Counted from the stretch's first letter, positions 9,374-19,097 are shown. The stretch is DNA of 64,000 nt from Oceanobacillus polygoni (GCF_008304605.1 NZ_PIJY01000023.1:1-64000), one strand, 5' to 3'. Made by a program: numbers and translations. Notes: generated by a model from the letters alone, not told the origin.

Positions 9374-10843
9374 ATGAGTAAGGAAGTTCGTGTGCGTTAT
9401 GCGCCAAGTCCGACAGGCCATCTGCATATTGGAAATGCACGTACAGCTTTATTTAACTATTTATATGCAAAACATTTTGATGGGAAGTTTATTATTCGTA
9501 CAGAAGATACGGATGAAAAGCGAAATGTAGAAGGCGGAGAAGAAAGTCAGCTGAAGTTCTTGAAATGGCTCGGTTTAGAATGGGACGAAGGTGCTGATAT
9601 TGGCGGTGACTACGGTCCATATCGTCAAACAGAACGTTTAGACATTTATGATAAATATGTCAATGAATTACTAGAAAGAAACCTTGCCTATAAATGCTAT
9701 ATGTCAGAGGAAGAGCTTGAGACAGAGCGTGAGGAGCAACGTGCGAATGGACAAGTTCCTAAGTATTCAGGAGCCCATCGTGATTTAACAGAAGAACAGA
9801 TTGCAGCTTTCGAGGCTGAAGGGCGTAAGCCGAGTATCCGTGTTCGTGTTCCGGAGAATAAAACGTACACATTCCATGATATTGTTCGCGACGAAATAAC
9901 GTTTGAATCGAGTGATTTTGGTGACTGGGTTATTGTGAAGAAAAATGGTATCCCAACCTATAATTTTGCCGTTGCAATTGATGATCATTTGATGGATATC
10001 ACCCATGTTTTACGTGGTGAAGAGCATATTTCCAACACGCCGAAGCAAATGATGATTTATGAAGCATTTGGCTGGGAAGCACCACAATATGGCCATATGA
10101 CTCTTATTTTAAATGAGGATCGTAAAAAACTAAGTAAGCGTGATGAGCATATCCTTCAGTTTATTGAACAGTATCGAAATCTTGGATATTTACCTGAAGC
10201 TATGTTTAACTTTATTAGCTTATTAGGCTGGTCTCCAGTTGGAGAGGAAGAAATATTCTCCCAAGAAAAGTTAATTGAAATTTTTGATCCAGAACGTCTT
10301 TCTACATCTGCGGCAATTTTTGACCAACAAAAATTAAAGTGGATGAACAATGAATATATTAAAGCGGCTGAATTAGAAACAGTGATCGATTTAGCGATGC
10401 CACATTTAATTGAATCTGGGAAATTACCAGAGGATATGGATGCAGAAAAAAGAACATGGGCAGAAAATGTAATTAGCTTGTATCGCGAGCAATTACGCTA
10501 TGGGGCGGAGATTGTTGAACTGACCGAGCTATTCTTTAACGATGATATTTCGTATGAGGATGAGGCAATGGAAGTCTTAAAAGGTGAGCAAGTACCAGAG
10601 GTCCTTCAAGTATTTACAGATAAGCTGATTCATTTGGACGAATTTACAAAGGATACGATAAAAGCTCAGTTTAAAGCAACGCAGAAAGAAACCGGTCACC
10701 GTGGAAAGAAATTATTTATGCCGATCCGGATTGCGACAACTGGACAAATGCACGGACCAGAGCTACCATTTGCAATTGAGCTTTTAGGGAAATCGGTTAT
10801 TATTGCAAGGCTCGATAAAGTGTTGAAGGAATTAGGAGCTTAA
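9374..10843 (+). CDS. gltX: Glutamyl-tRNA synthetase
   Basis: This class I synthetase charges tRNA-Glu and, in bacilli that lack GlnRS, also mischarges tRNA-Gln for later amidation. The 489-residue length is typical. Visible signatures are the HIGH-type [16 protein letters not shown] near the N terminus and the KMSKS-type KKLSKRDEH near residue 255; an all-helical anticodon-binding domain forms the C terminus. GAGAGGGG precedes ATG. ispD and ispF, which precede gltX in B. subtilis, are not here. The cys T-box follows. Confidence 0.97.
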   Translation: MSKEVRVRYAPSPTGHLHIGNARTALFNYLYAKHFDGKFIIRTEDTDEKRNVEGGEESQLKFLKWLGLEWDEGADIGGDYGPYRQTERLDIYDKYVNELLERNLAYKCYMSEEELETEREEQRANGQVPKYSGAHRDLTEEQIAAFEAEGRKPSIRVRVPENKTYTFHDIVRDEITFESSDFGDWVIVKKNGIPTYNFAVAIDDHLMDITHVLRGEEHISNTPKQMMIYEAFGWEAPQYGHMTLILNEDRKKLSKRDEHILQFIEQYRNLGYLPEAMFNFISLLGWSPVGEEEIFSQEKLIEIFDPERLSTSAAIFDQQKLKWMNNEYIKAAELETVIDLAMPHLIESGKLPEDMDAEKRTWAENVISLYREQLRYGAEIVELTELFFNDDISYEDEAMEVLKGEQVPEVLQVFTDKLIHLDEFTKDTIKAQFKATQKETGHRGKKLFMPIRIATTGQMHGPELPFAIELLGKSVIIARLDKVLKELGA

Positions 10844-10890
10844 TGGTTCACATTTCGCCATTTGTATAATATAGTATTACTAAATACGTG

Positions 10891-11130
10891 AACGTTGATA
10901 AGGGAAAGTAAGAGGCGAACTGCTTATTCAGAGAGAATCACCTAAGGCTGTGAGTGATTTTGAGCATCGTTTCTGAAGTGCCCCTTGGAGTCTGTTATGG
11001 AAAGTTATAGTACATGACAGCGGAACTCTCCCGTTAAGAGAGCACAAGTTGGAAGGGGATAATCCTTCAAACAGAGTGGAACCGCGCATGTTTTGCGTCT
11101 CTGTGTATGAACTACACAGGGGCGCTTTTT
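10891..11130 (+). promoter_or_regulatory. Cysteine-specific T-box leader of cysE-cysS
   Basis: A T-box riboswitch senses uncharged tRNA. AGAGAG marks the lower part of stem I. The specifier is read as TGC (Cys) at 10979-10981 in the context GAAGTGCCCC. The T-box TGGAACCGCGC is at 11077-11087, with A at its variable position, which fits the U discriminator base of bacterial tRNA-Cys. The competing terminator (11095-11130) has stem GCGTCTCTGTGTA against TACACAGGGGCGC and five T. Cysteine starvation should therefore raise cysE and cysS expression. Confidence 0.92.
11095..11130 (+). terminator. T-box regulated terminator
   Basis: This is the 13-pair stem with a short loop and T run described for the T-box. 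It lies 26 bases before cysE and would be disrupted when uncharged tRNA-Cys stabilises the antiterminator. Confidence 0.88.
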
Positions 11131-11155
11131 ATTTTGCTATAAAGGGGGGACGCAT

Positions 11156-11821
11156 ATGGGAATTCTCAAAACAATGAAGGAAGATATGGATGTGGTTTTT
11201 GAACAGGATCCTGCTGCACGTACGTATATCGAAGTGATGCTAACGTATTCCGGTCTTCATGCGGTATGGGCACACCGGATTGCACATGGCTTTTTCAAAA
11301 GAAGGCTTTTCTTTATTGCACGTGTTATTTCTCAGACTAGCCGCTTCTTTACTGGCATTGAAATTCACCCAGGGGCAAAGATTGGTCGACGTCTCTTCAT
11401 CGACCATGGGATGGGTGTAGTAATTGGGGAGACATGTGAGATTGGGGATAATGTTACGATTTTTCAAGGCGTGACACTTGGCGGTACTGGTAAAGAAAGA
11501 GGGAAACGCCATCCAACAGTGAAAGATAATGCACTCATTTCTACAGGCGCAAAAGTGCTAGGCGCAATAACTATTGGTGAAAGTTCGAAGGTTGGAGGCG
11601 GATCAGTTGTTTTAAAGGATGTCCCTGATCATTCAACGGTTGTTGGGGTTCCTGGCAGAGTTGTTATACAGAATGGGGAAAGAGTAAGAAGGGACCTTGA
11701 TCATCATAAGATTCCTGATCCTGTGGCTGATCGTTGTGAACATATGCAGGTACAGATCGATGAACTGAAGGCTGAGATTGCAAAATTGAAACAGGGGAGT
11801 GTAAAGCAGCATGTCGATTAA
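11156..11821 (+). CDS. cysE: Serine O-acetyltransferase
   Basis: CysE acetylates serine with acetyl-CoA, the first step of cysteine synthesis. The 221-residue protein has a short helical N-terminal domain and a left-handed beta-helix of hexapeptide repeats ([31 protein letters not shown]), including the conserved [12 protein letters not shown] loop. It is a short Bacillus-type form. It lies behind the Cys T-box and overlaps cysS by 11 bases, so acetylserine supply and Cys-tRNA charging share one control. Confidence 0.96.
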   Translation: MGILKTMKEDMDVVFEQDPAARTYIEVMLTYSGLHAVWAHRIAHGFFKRRLFFIARVISQTSRFFTGIEIHPGAKIGRRLFIDHGMGVVIGETCEIGDNVTIFQGVTLGGTGKERGKRHPTVKDNALISTGAKVLGAITIGESSKVGGGSVVLKDVPDHSTVVGVPGRVVIQNGERVRRDLDHHKIPDPVADRCEHMQVQIDELKAEIAKLKQGSVKQHVD

Positions 11822-13211
11822 GTTATATAATACATTATCGCGCAAGAAGGAAGATTTCACACCATTAGAAGAAGGGAAGGTCCGTATGTATGTATGCGGA
11901 CCGACTGTATATAACTATATTCATATCGGTAATGCACGTCCGGCAATTGTTTTTGATACAGTACGAAGATACTTTGAATACAAAGGCTATCAGGTTGACT
12001 ATGTATTAAATTTTACCGATGTCGATGATAAAATAATTAAAACAGCAAATGAATTAGGAGAAGAAGTTCCTGAGATAGCAAATAAATTTATCGAAGCATA
12101 TTTAGAGGATGTTGGAGCATTAGGTGTGAAAGAGGCAACACATAATCCACGTGTTATGGAAACGATGGAGGATATCATTAATTTTATCGATGTGCTCGTT
12201 CAGAAGGGATATGCCTATGCAGCAGAAGGAGACGTCTATTTTAAACCGAGAGCGTTTGAAGGATATGGGAAATTATCCCACCAGTCAATTGATGAGCTTC
12301 GCTCTGGTGCCCGAATCCAAGTTGGAGAGAAAAAGAATGATCCGCTTGATTTTGCATTATGGAAAGAGGCAAAGTCTGGAGAAATTGCTTGGGATTCACC
12401 ATGGGGTAAAGGCCGACCAGGCTGGCATATTGAGTGCTCGGCAATGGCTAAAAAATATCTTGGGGACACAATTGACATTCATGCTGGAGGGCAAGATTTA
12501 ACATTCCCACATCATGAAAATGAAATTGCTCAGTCTGAGGCAATGACAGGTCATACATTCGCGAATTATTGGATGCATAATGGGTATATAAATATTGACA
12601 ATGAAAAAATGTCGAAATCACTCGGAAATTTTGTTTTAACAAGAGATTTAATTGCGAAACATAATCCTGAAGTACTACGTTTCTTCATGCTAAGTGTGCA
12701 TTATCGTAATCCGATTAATTTTACAGAGGAACTTCTGGAAAGTGCTAAAAATAGCTATGAGCGAATTAAAACGGCGTACGAAAACTTAGAGCATCGCAAA
12801 CCGACGAGTATGAACCTTGTTGATAATACAGAGGAATGGTTAACGAAAATAGCGGAAATGAAACATCGCTTTGAATTGGAAATGGATGATGATTTCAATA
12901 CAGCGAATGCGATTTCTGTCCTGTTTGATTTAGCAAAAGAAGCAAATGTTTATCTTCAATCCAACCAAACATCAACAGAGGTAATTGATGCATTCCAGGA
13001 AGTGCTCAAGACGTTACTAAATGTACTTGGAATTACCCTTGACACAGCTGATGAATTGTTAGATGAAGCGATTGAAGCGTTAATTGAGGAACGGAATGAC
13101 GCAAGAAAAAACCGTGATTTCGCTCGAGCAGATGAGATAAGAGATCTGTTAAAAGACAAAAATATCATACTGGAAGACACACCTCAAGGGGTTCGCTGGA
13201 AAAGAGGCTAA
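11811..13211 (+). CDS. cysS: Cysteinyl-tRNA synthetase
   Basis: This class I synthetase charges tRNA-Cys. The 466-residue protein has [19 protein letters not shown], which holds a zinc-ligand Cys and the HIGH motif, and [11 protein letters not shown] (KMSKS) near residue 266; further zinc ligands lie in HIECS and HHENE. The start overlaps the cysE end. mrnC follows two bases later. Confidence 0.97.
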   Translation: MSIKLYNTLSRKKEDFTPLEEGKVRMYVCGPTVYNYIHIGNARPAIVFDTVRRYFEYKGYQVDYVLNFTDVDDKIIKTANELGEEVPEIANKFIEAYLEDVGALGVKEATHNPRVMETMEDIINFIDVLVQKGYAYAAEGDVYFKPRAFEGYGKLSHQSIDELRSGARIQVGEKKNDPLDFALWKEAKSGEIAWDSPWGKGRPGWHIECSAMAKKYLGDTIDIHAGGQDLTFPHHENEIAQSEAMTGHTFANYWMHNGYINIDNEKMSKSLGNFVLTRDLIAKHNPEVLRFFMLSVHYRNPINFTEELLESAKNSYERIKTAYENLEHRKPTSMNLVDNTEEWLTKIAEMKHRFELEMDDDFNTANAISVLFDLAKEANVYLQSNQTSTEVIDAFQEVLKTLLNVLGITLDTADELLDEAIEALIEERNDARKNRDFARADEIRDLLKDKNIILEDTPQGVRWKRG

Positions 13212-13213
13212 TC

Positions 13214-13615
13214 ATGAAGTTGGATCCGAAACAATTGAAAAGCTTAGCACTCGCGTATATGGGGGATGCTATATATGAAACCCATGTTCGAGAGCATTTG
13301 CTTCAAAAAGGAACCGTAAAGCCGAACCAGCTACATCAAGAAGCGATTACTTTTGTTTCTGGAAAATCCCAAGCGGCTGTCATTCTTAACTGGACAGCCA
13401 AAGAGGGTTTTTTAAACGAGGAAGAACGAGCGGTTGTAGGGCGAGGGCGAAATGCTAAGTCTGGTTCTATCCCGAAAAACACAAGTGTACAAACCTATCG
13501 TTATAGTACGGCATTTGAGGCATTAATCGGCTATCACTATTTATCTGGAAATGAAGCACGTCTTAAGGAACTGTTAGAAACGGCAATAGATTTTGTAGAA
13601 GAGGGGAGTGGATAA
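13214..13615 (+). CDS. mrnC: Mini-ribonuclease III
   Basis: Mini-III matures both ends of 23S rRNA. The 133-residue protein contains only the RNase III catalytic domain, with the family segment [19 protein letters not shown] near the N terminus and no double-stranded RNA-binding domain. In B. subtilis it sits in the same place between cysS and rlmB. It starts two bases after cysS and ends just before rlmB. Confidence 0.94.
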   Translation: MKLDPKQLKSLALAYMGDAIYETHVREHLLQKGTVKPNQLHQEAITFVSGKSQAAVILNWTAKEGFLNEEERAVVGRGRNAKSGSIPKNTSVQTYRYSTAFEALIGYHYLSGNEARLKELLETAIDFVEEGSG

Positions 13616-13616
13616 C

Positions 13617-14363
13617 ATGGATCAGGAATTAATTATTGGTAAAAACCCAGTGATGGAAGCGTTGAAATCCGGTCGTTCTGTCAATAAAGTGGTTATTTCG
13701 GAGCAACTGAATCCGAATGTGCAAAAGAAATTACAACAGATGGCGAGAGAGGCTGGGACGATTGTACAAAAAGTGCCGAAATCAAAGCTTGATCAGCTCG
13801 ATTCCGGAAATCATCAAGGTGTGATTGCGTATGTTGCGTCCTATCAATATGCATCAATTGAGGATTTATTCCAGCGAGCAGAAGAACGAAACGAAGATCC
13901 GTTCTTCATCATTTTGGATGAATTGGAGGATCCGCATAATTTAGGATCCATTTTGCGGACAGCAGATGCGACGGGAGCGCATGGCGTCATTATTCCGAAG
14001 CGGCGCTCGGTAGGTCTAACTGCAACCGTGGCGAAAACAGCTGCAGGAGCGATGGAACATATTCCTGTTGCTCGAGTGACGAATATCGCAAATACGATTG
14101 ATGAATTAAAAGAAAGACAGGTATGGGTAGTCGGTACAGAGGCAGAAGCAACAGAGGATTATCGTAAATTGGACGGGGCGTTACCAATCGCACTCGTAAT
14201 TGGTAATGAAGGGAAGGGCATTAGCCGACTTGTTCGTAAAAAGTGTGACTGGACCGTAAGCTTACCAATGAAGGGGGAAGTATCTTCCTTGAATGCTTCC
14301 GTTGCTTGCAGTTTACTTCTTTATGAGGTATATCGTAAAAGGCATTCATTAGGTGATGAATAA
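13617..14363 (+). CDS. rlmB: 23S rRNA 2'-O-methyltransferase RlmB (SpoU family)
   Basis: RlmB methylates a 23S rRNA guanosine 2'-OH using SAM. An N-terminal substrate-binding domain (about 1-80) precedes the knotted SPOUT domain with the three family motifs DELEDPHNLGSILRTADA, VIGNEGKGIS and SSLNASVACSLLLYE. ATG 13617 has GAGGGG ten bases upstream; an in-frame GTG at 13608 lies too close to that site. The stop is directly followed by the yacP ATG. Confidence 0.93.
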   Translation: MDQELIIGKNPVMEALKSGRSVNKVVISEQLNPNVQKKLQQMAREAGTIVQKVPKSKLDQLDSGNHQGVIAYVASYQYASIEDLFQRAEERNEDPFFIILDELEDPHNLGSILRTADATGAHGVIIPKRRSVGLTATVAKTAAGAMEHIPVARVTNIANTIDELKERQVWVVGTEAEATEDYRKLDGALPIALVIGNEGKGISRLVRKKCDWTVSLPMKGEVSSLNASVACSLLLYEVYRKRHSLGDE

Positions 14364-14873
14364 ATGGTCGTTCTAATTGTAGATGGCTATAACATTATTG
14401 GAGCATGGGAAGAGCTACAGCAGCTAAAAGAGAAAGAGATCGGACAAGCCCGTGACCGGCTGATCGAGCGGATGGCCGAATACCAGGCATATTCTGGATA
14501 TCGTGTCATCATCGTATTCGATGCGTATTTTGTTAAAGGTATTTCAAGTAAGCTAGAGCAATACAAAGTAGAGGTTATTTATACAAAGGAAAAAGAAACA
14601 GCGGATGAATGTATCGAAAAGCTTGTGAAGGCAGTAAAGAACGTACAGACACAAGTATATGTAGCAACATCTGATTATGCAGAACAACGTACGATTTTCG
14701 GACAAGGGGCACTCAGAAAGTCGGCTCGTGAGCTATTTATTGAAATGCAGGACATCGAACGGGAAATTGAGGTTAGTATTGAACTGCATAAAAAAATACA
14801 ACCACAGTCAAAGATTAATTTGGACAAGGAAACCCTTCAGAAGTTTGAAAAGATGAGAAGGGGAGAAATATAG
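14364..14873 (+). CDS. yacP: NYN-domain ribonuclease-like protein YacP (Rae1)
   Basis: This 169-residue protein is a PIN-like NYN domain with the family start LIVDGYNIIGAWEEL and an acidic TSDYAEQ segment. The B. subtilis homologue, Rae1, is a ribosome-associated mRNA endonuclease. It starts on the base after the rlmB stop, and its stop codon forms part of a terminator stem. Confidence 0.93.
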   Translation: MVVLIVDGYNIIGAWEELQQLKEKEIGQARDRLIERMAEYQAYSGYRVIIVFDAYFVKGISSKLEQYKVEVIYTKEKETADECIEKLVKAVKNVQTQVYVATSDYAEQRTIFGQGALRKSARELFIEMQDIEREIEVSIELHKKIQPQSKINLDKETLQKFEKMRRGEI

Positions 14874-14898
14874 CACAAAAGTTTGACTTTTGTGCTAT
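14872..14898 (+). terminator. Terminator of the cysE-yacP operon
   Basis: AGCACAAAAG pairs with CTTTTGTGCT. The stem begins inside the yacP stop codon and ends in a short T run. Confidence 0.75.
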
Positions 14899-14935
14899 TT
14901 CGACATATTTCGCATGTAACCGCTTCTAGTACATG

Positions 14936-14965
14936 TTGACGGTTTTGAAACGAGTACTGTATACT
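14936..14965 (+). promoter_or_regulatory. Likely SigA promoter of sigH
   Basis: TTGACG (14936-14941), an 18-base spacer and TATACT (14960-14965), 41 bases before the sigH start codon. In B. subtilis sigH is under AbrB repression; I cannot define an AbrB site from sequence. Confidence 0.65.
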
Positions 14966-15006
14966 ATGTGCTAAAGTGACAACAAGATAGTCAGGGGGCA
15001 ATCTTA

Positions 15007-15654
15007 ATGAGTGTCGAGCAATTAGTAAAAGACAAACGAAGTATTAGTAAGCTTGAAGATGACGATTTGCTTCAACTTGTTCGTCAAGGCGACAGTCGGG
15101 CACTGGACTTATTAATACACAGGTACATTAATTTTGTCCGAGCAAAAGCACGAACGTATTTCTTAATTGGCGCAGATAAAGAGGATATCATTCAAGAAGG
15201 AATGATTGGATTATATAAAGCGATTCGCGATTATAATGGGGACAAGCTATCTTCATTCAAAGCGTTTGCTGAACTCTGCGTGACGCGTCAGATTATCACT
15301 GCCATTAAAACAGCGACAAGACAGAAGCACATTCCACTTAACTCCTATGTTTCCCTCGATAAGCCAATCTATGATGAAGAATCGGATCGTACATTATTGG
15401 ATGTAATTGCAGGGTCTAAGGAAATTGACCCCCAAGAGCTGCTAATTAACCAAGAAAACTTCGGAGATATGGAAACGAAATTATCGGAATTATTAAGCGA
15501 GTTGGAAAAACAAGTGCTTCATTTGTATTTGGATGGAAGATCCTATCAAGAAATATCGATTGAATTGAAGCGACATGTGAAATCGATTGATAATGCTTTG
15601 CAACGCGTAAAGCGGAAGCTCGAACAGCTGATGGATGCGTCTGAAACAACTTAA
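15007..15654 (+). CDS. sigH: RNA polymerase sigma-H factor
   Basis: SigH directs transition-phase and early sporulation or competence transcription in bacilli. The 215-residue protein shows region 2 (KEDIIQEGMIGLYKAIRDYN, with FKAFAELCVTRQIITAIKTA) and region 4 (LSELEKQVLHLYLDGRSYQEI, then VDNALQRVKRK-like ending). It lies between yacP and rpmG as in B. subtilis. AGGGGGC precedes ATG. Confidence 0.95.
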   Translation: MSVEQLVKDKRSISKLEDDDLLQLVRQGDSRALDLLIHRYINFVRAKARTYFLIGADKEDIIQEGMIGLYKAIRDYNGDKLSSFKAFAELCVTRQIITAIKTATRQKHIPLNSYVSLDKPIYDEESDRTLLDVIAGSKEIDPQELLINQENFGDMETKLSELLSELEKQVLHLYLDGRSYQEISIELKRHVKSIDNALQRVKRKLEQLMDASETT

Positions 15655-15768
15655 CAATACGATGGAATGAACTACGGTTTAGACACGGCGAGTTGAATAA
15701 TTGCAGTCATCCAAGTAATTCTTTGATTAAAACCGTTTTATCTAGTTAGCCAGTAGATTGTCGAAACG

Positions 15769-15798
15769 TTGACACGTTATGGCAAAACGTGCTAAATT
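15769..15798 (+). promoter_or_regulatory. Probable promoter of rpmG-secE
   Basis: TTGACA (15769-15774), an 18-base gap and TAAATT (15793-15798), 39 bases before rpmG. The -35 is perfect and the -10 weak. The rest of the sigH-rpmG gap shows nothing else. Confidence 0.5.
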
Positions 15799-15837
15799 AG
15801 AGGAAAAGGAAAATACCCTAATTGTGGGGTGAAATAG

Positions 15838-15987
15838 ATGAGTAGTAAAATCACGTTAGCGTGTGCAATTTGTTCAAGCAGAAATTATTCAACGAATAAA
15901 AATGTATCCACAAAGACTACGAGGTTAGAAGTACGCAAATATTGCAAAACATGTGGGCAACATACATTGCATCGTGAAACGAAGTGA
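15838..15987 (+). CDS. rpmG: 50S ribosomal protein L33
   Basis: This 49-residue protein begins [16 protein letters not shown] and carries two CxxC pairs, C9/C12 and C36/C39 (KYCKTCGQH), so it is a zinc-binding (C+) L33. It sits next to secE and nusG as B. subtilis rpmGB does. GTGGGG precedes the ATG. Confidence 0.9.
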   Translation: MSSKITLACAICSSRNYSTNKNVSTKTTRLEVRKYCKTCGQHTLHRETK

Positions 15988-16024
15988 GTGCGCATTTTAG
16001 GCGGAGTTTTTGGGGGGTACAAGC

Positions 16025-16192
16025 ATGTTCAAATTCTTTAAAGATGTATCTAGAGAAATGAAAAAAGTTAGTTGGCCTAAAGGTAAAGAGCTAACCAATT
16101 ATACCATTATCGTTATTTCGACGGTCGTATTTGTAGCACTATTCTTTTTTATTGTTGATTTAGGCATTTCTCAAGTTTTAAACTTATTTTGA
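16025..16192 (+). CDS. secE: Preprotein translocase subunit SecE
   Basis: SecE clamps SecY in the Sec translocon. The 55-residue single-span form has the conserved amphipathic segment KFFKDVSREMKKVSWPK followed by one membrane helix. ATG 16025 was chosen because GGGGGG lies about ten bases upstream; an in-frame TTG at 16010 adds five residues that do not resemble the family. Confidence 0.95.
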   Translation: MFKFFKDVSREMKKVSWPKGKELTNYTIIVISTVVFVALFFFIVDLGISQVLNLF

Positions 16193-16218
16193 ATAAATAT
16201 ATTTAATTATGCTATAAT
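16189..16218 (+). promoter_or_regulatory. Extended -10 promoter upstream of nusG
   Basis: TTGAAT (16189-16194), an 18-base gap and TGCTATAAT (16210-16218) form an extended -10 SigA promoter that begins inside the secE stop region. It would start transcripts about 120 bases before nusG. Confidence 0.6.
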
Positions 16219-16240
16219 GAAAAATAATATTCCCTTTTAA

Positions 16241-16264
16241 AAGCCCGGTCAAATCGGGTTTTTT
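16241..16264 (+). terminator. Hairpin with T run between the nusG promoter and nusG
   Basis: CCCG and CGGG (with flanking A/T pairing) enclose a 7-base loop and are followed by six T. It can end secE transcripts, but it also lies downstream of the promoter at 16189-16218 and so could act as a nusG attenuator. Confidence 0.6.
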
Positions 16265-16341
16265 AAATTGGATAAAATGGTAGACGATTCGTGATTTGGA
16301 TAATAAATCAAGCTGCTATAAAGGGAGGGAGTCCTGTTTAA

Positions 16342-16878
16342 ATGGAAAAGAATTGGTATGTAGTTCATACGTATTCCGGATATGAGAATAAAGTAAAAAT
16401 GAATCTGGAGAAACGTGTAGAAACAATGGGAATGGAAGATAAAATATTCCGTGTAATCGTTCCAGAGGATGAAGAAACGGAAATTAAAAACGGTAAAAAG
16501 AAAGTCATGAAAAAGAAATCATTCCCTGGTTATGTATTAACTGAAATGATTATGACAGATGATTCCTGGTATGTTGTAAGAAACACGCCTGGAGTGACCG
16601 GTTTTGTTGGGTCTAGTGGTCACGGTGCGAAACCAACACCATTACTACCAGATGAAATTGATGTTGTTCTAAAGCGCATGGGTGTATCAGAACCGACTGT
16701 ACAGGTTGATTTTGAAATCAAAGAAAATGTACGAGTTGCCGATGGTCCATTCACTGATTTCACAGGATCAATTGAACACATTGATATGGATAAGCAAAAA
16801 GTGAAAGTTCATGTGAATATGTTTGGTAGAGAAACCCCTGTTGAATTAGATTTTTCGCAGGTTGAAAAGCTGTCTTAA
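16342..16878 (+). CDS. nusG: Transcription elongation/pausing factor NusG
   Basis: NusG binds RNA polymerase and modulates pausing and termination. The 178-residue protein has the NGN domain (EKNWYVVHTYSGYENKVK to about residue 110), including SFPGYVLTEM and TPGVTGFVG, and a C-terminal KOW domain (about 125-178) with VADGPFTDFTGSIE. AGGGAGGGAG precedes ATG. It is followed by the rplK leader. Confidence 0.97.
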   Translation: MEKNWYVVHTYSGYENKVKMNLEKRVETMGMEDKIFRVIVPEDEETEIKNGKKKVMKKKSFPGYVLTEMIMTDDSWYVVRNTPGVTGFVGSSGHGAKPTPLLPDEIDVVLKRMGVSEPTVQVDFEIKENVRVADGPFTDFTGSIEHIDMDKQKVKVHVNMFGRETPVELDFSQVEKLS

Positions 16879-16969
16879 TAAAAATAGACAACAAAACCTT
16901 GCATTATTTAGCATTTCATGCTAAAATTTTTTTGTTATTCATGCCCTGGATAGGGCATTGATAAATGGA

Positions 16970-17011
16970 GTGGGAGGGTATTCCAATACAATCATAGGAC
17001 CCTATTACCAC
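16970..17011 (+). promoter_or_regulatory. Putative L1 binding site in the rplK leader
   Basis: GTGGGAGGGTA (from 16970) can pair with ACCCTATTACCAC (to 17011): GTGG with CCAC and AGGGT with ACCCT, leaving an asymmetric internal loop like the L1 site of 23S rRNA. L1 autoregulation of rplK-rplA is known in bacteria; the assignment here is by motif only. The same GTGGGAGG...CCAC arrangement recurs before rplA. Confidence 0.55.
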
Positions 17012-17038
17012 ATCACGGACTTTAAGGAGGTGTGTCTC

Positions 17039-17464
17039 GTGGCTAAAAAAGTAATCAAGTTAGTGAAATTGCAAATCCCAGCTGGTAAAGCAAACCCAGC
17101 ACCGCCAGTAGGACCGGCACTAGGTCAAGCAGGTGTTAACATCATGGGATTCTGTAAAGAGTTCAATGCTCGTACACAAGATCAAGCGGGTTTAATTATT
17201 CCTGTTGAAATTACGGTATTTGAAGACCGTTCATTTACATTTATTACAAAGACTCCACCAGCAGCTGTTCTTTTGAAAAAGGCAGCAGGTCTTGATTCTG
17301 GTTCTGGTGAGCCTAACAAGAATAAGGTCGCTACATTGAAACGCGATCAAGTAAAAGAAATTGCGGAATCTAAAATGCCTGATTTAAACGCAGCTGATGT
17401 TGAAGCGGCTATGCGTATGGTTGAAGGTACTGCACGAAGCATGGGAATTGTTATCGAAGATTAA
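17039..17464 (+). CDS. rplK: 50S ribosomal protein L11
   Basis: L11 forms the GTPase-associated stalk base with 23S rRNA. The 141-residue protein has the conserved [18 protein letters not shown] region, [15 protein letters not shown], and the C-terminal RNA-binding end [14 protein letters not shown]. The GTG start at 17039 follows AAGGAGGTG; the longer upstream reading frame would run back through the L1-type leader. Confidence 0.97.
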   Translation: MAKKVIKLVKLQIPAGKANPAPPVGPALGQAGVNIMGFCKEFNARTQDQAGLIIPVEITVFEDRSFTFITKTPPAAVLLKKAAGLDSGSGEPNKNKVATLKRDQVKEIAESKMPDLNAADVEAAMRMVEGTARSMGIVIED

Positions 17465-17478
17465 TTTTATACGGTATA

Positions 17479-17511
17479 GGTTGCGGTTGGCTAACCATTC
17501 GCAACCTTTTT
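17479..17511 (+). terminator. Hairpin between rplK and rplA
   Basis: GGTTGCG (17479-17485) pairs with CGCAACC (17500-17506), followed by five T. It probably reduces read-through between rplK and rplA. Confidence 0.65.
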
Positions 17512-17574
17512 CGTGAATGTGATGGGCCTTTTTAGGAACGTTGCATGCTTTATAAAAGCTGTGCGCTTTTATAA

Positions 17575-17600
17575 GTGGGAGGTATTACCGTTATAACCAC
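17575..17600 (+). promoter_or_regulatory. Putative L1 binding site in the rplA leader
   Basis: GTGGGAGGTATTACC at 17575 and CCAC ending at 17600 resemble the site before rplK. It lies 18 bases before rplA, whose own product L1 would bind it. This is a motif-based inference. Confidence 0.55.
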
Positions 17601-17618
17601 AATAGAGGAGGAAATAAA

Positions 17619-18311
17619 ATGGCAAAAACAGGTAAGAAATATCAAGAAGCTGCAAAGCTTGTAGATCGTTCGAATTTGTATGAAATTAAAGAAGCTGTTG
17701 CATTAGCGAAACAAACTGCTAAAGCAAACTTTGACGAAACAGTTGAAGCTGCATTCCGTCTTGGAGTAGATCCGAAGAAAGCAGATCAACAAATCCGTGG
17801 AGCAATGGTATTGCCACACGGAACTGGTAAAACACAACGCGTGCTTGTGTTCGCTAAAGGTGAAAAAGCAAAAGAAGCAGAAGCTGCAGGAGCAGATTAT
17901 GTAGGAGAGGCAGAATTCATCGAGAAAATCAACAAAGGTTGGTTTGAATTTGATGTTATCGTAGCGACTCCTGACATGATGGCTGAAGTAGGTAAGCTTG
18001 GACGTGTGTTAGGACCAAAAGGTTTAATGCCAAACCCTAAAACTGGAACAGTTACATTCGAAGTAGAAAAAGCTGTTAAAGATATTAAAGCTGGTAAAGT
18101 AGAATACCGTGTAGATAAATCTGCTAACATCCATGTTCCAATTGGAAAAATCTCATTTGAAGATGAGAAATTGGTTGAAAACTTCGTAGCACTTACAGAA
18201 CAACTTGTGAAAGTGAAACCACAAGCTGCTAAAGGTACGTACATGAAGAATGTTTCAATCGCTTCTACAATGGGACCTGGAATTAAAGTTGACGTATCTG
18301 ATTTCCGTTAA
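17619..18311 (+). CDS. rplA: 50S ribosomal protein L1
   Basis: L1 forms the mobile L1 stalk and can act as a translational repressor. The 230-residue protein carries [11 protein letters not shown] at the start, [16 protein letters not shown], the [19 protein letters not shown] signature, and the ending [16 protein letters not shown] lies before ATG. Confidence 0.98.
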   Translation: MAKTGKKYQEAAKLVDRSNLYEIKEAVALAKQTAKANFDETVEAAFRLGVDPKKADQQIRGAMVLPHGTGKTQRVLVFAKGEKAKEAEAAGADYVGEAEFIEKINKGWFEFDVIVATPDMMAEVGKLGRVLGPKGLMPNPKTGTVTFEVEKAVKDIKAGKVEYRVDKSANIHVPIGKISFEDEKLVENFVALTEQLVKVKPQAAKGTYMKNVSIASTMGPGIKVDVSDFR

Positions 18312-18461
18312 TTAGGTATTGACTTTATCCGGGCGTTCCGTTATACTAAATTGCGTCATAATAAATGAATAGGTTATACCGTAGACAGTAGGTGCGATTC
18401 TTTCGCTTAATATCCTGCCGAGGTTGTTTATAAACAGATGCGTTAATCCATTTGTTATATT

Positions 18462-18489
18462 AAGCTCCCATGTCTATGTGGGAGCTTTT
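18462..18489 (+). terminator. Attenuator-type terminator in the rplJ leader
   Basis: AAGCTCCCA pairs with TGGGAGCTT, ending in T, 53 bases before rplJ. It sits in a leader of about 230 bases (18312-18541). L10 leaders in Firmicutes bind the L10-L12 complex; the upstream part here (18390-18460) is probably that site. Confidence 0.7.
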
Positions 18490-18541
18490 CTTATATGCCC
18501 TGCGGTGTAATGATATAGAAATGATAATAGGAGGTGGAACA

Positions 18542-19042
18542 ATGTCTGCAGTAATTGAACAAAAGAAACAACTAGTTGAAGAAATCACTGAAAAATTCCG
18601 TGCTAGCCAAACTTCAGTAGTGGTTGACTACCGCGGTCTTGACGTAGCGGAAGTAACAGCATTACGTAAAGAGCTACGCGATGCGGGAATTGATTTCAAA
18701 GTTTACAAAAACACAATGACTCGTCGTGCTGTCGAGGCGGCTGAACTTACAGACTTGAGCGAGGTGTTGGTAGGGCCAACAGCTATCGCTTTCAGTAACG
18801 ATGATGTAGTAGCCCCTGCAAGAATTCTAAATAACTTCATGAAAGAACATGAGGCGTTAGAAATCAAAGGTGGCGTAATCGAAGGGAAAGTAGCTACACT
18901 TGAACAAATTCAAGAGCTTGCTGAACTTCCGAACTACGAAGGTATGGTATCTATGCTGCTTAGCGTGCTTCAAGCACCTATTCGTAACTTTGCTTACGTT
19001 ACAAAAGCAGTTGCAGAACAAAAAGAAGAACAAGGCGCATAA
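18542..19042 (+). CDS. rplJ: 50S ribosomal protein L10
   Basis: L10 anchors L7/L12 dimers to the ribosome. The 166-residue protein begins [14 protein letters not shown] and shows [20 protein letters not shown] and the C-terminal helix that holds L12. ATG 18542 follows AGGAGGTGGAAC; the upstream in-frame extension would run through the leader terminator. Confidence 0.97.
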   Translation: MSAVIEQKKQLVEEITEKFRASQTSVVVDYRGLDVAEVTALRKELRDAGIDFKVYKNTMTRRAVEAAELTDLSEVLVGPTAIAFSNDDVVAPARILNNFMKEHEALEIKGGVIEGKVATLEQIQELAELPNYEGMVSMLLSVLQAPIRNFAYVTKAVAEQKEEQGA

Positions 19043-19097
19043 TAATCGCCTGACGTTATTACTAAATTAAACTAAAATATTAGGAGGAAAATATATC

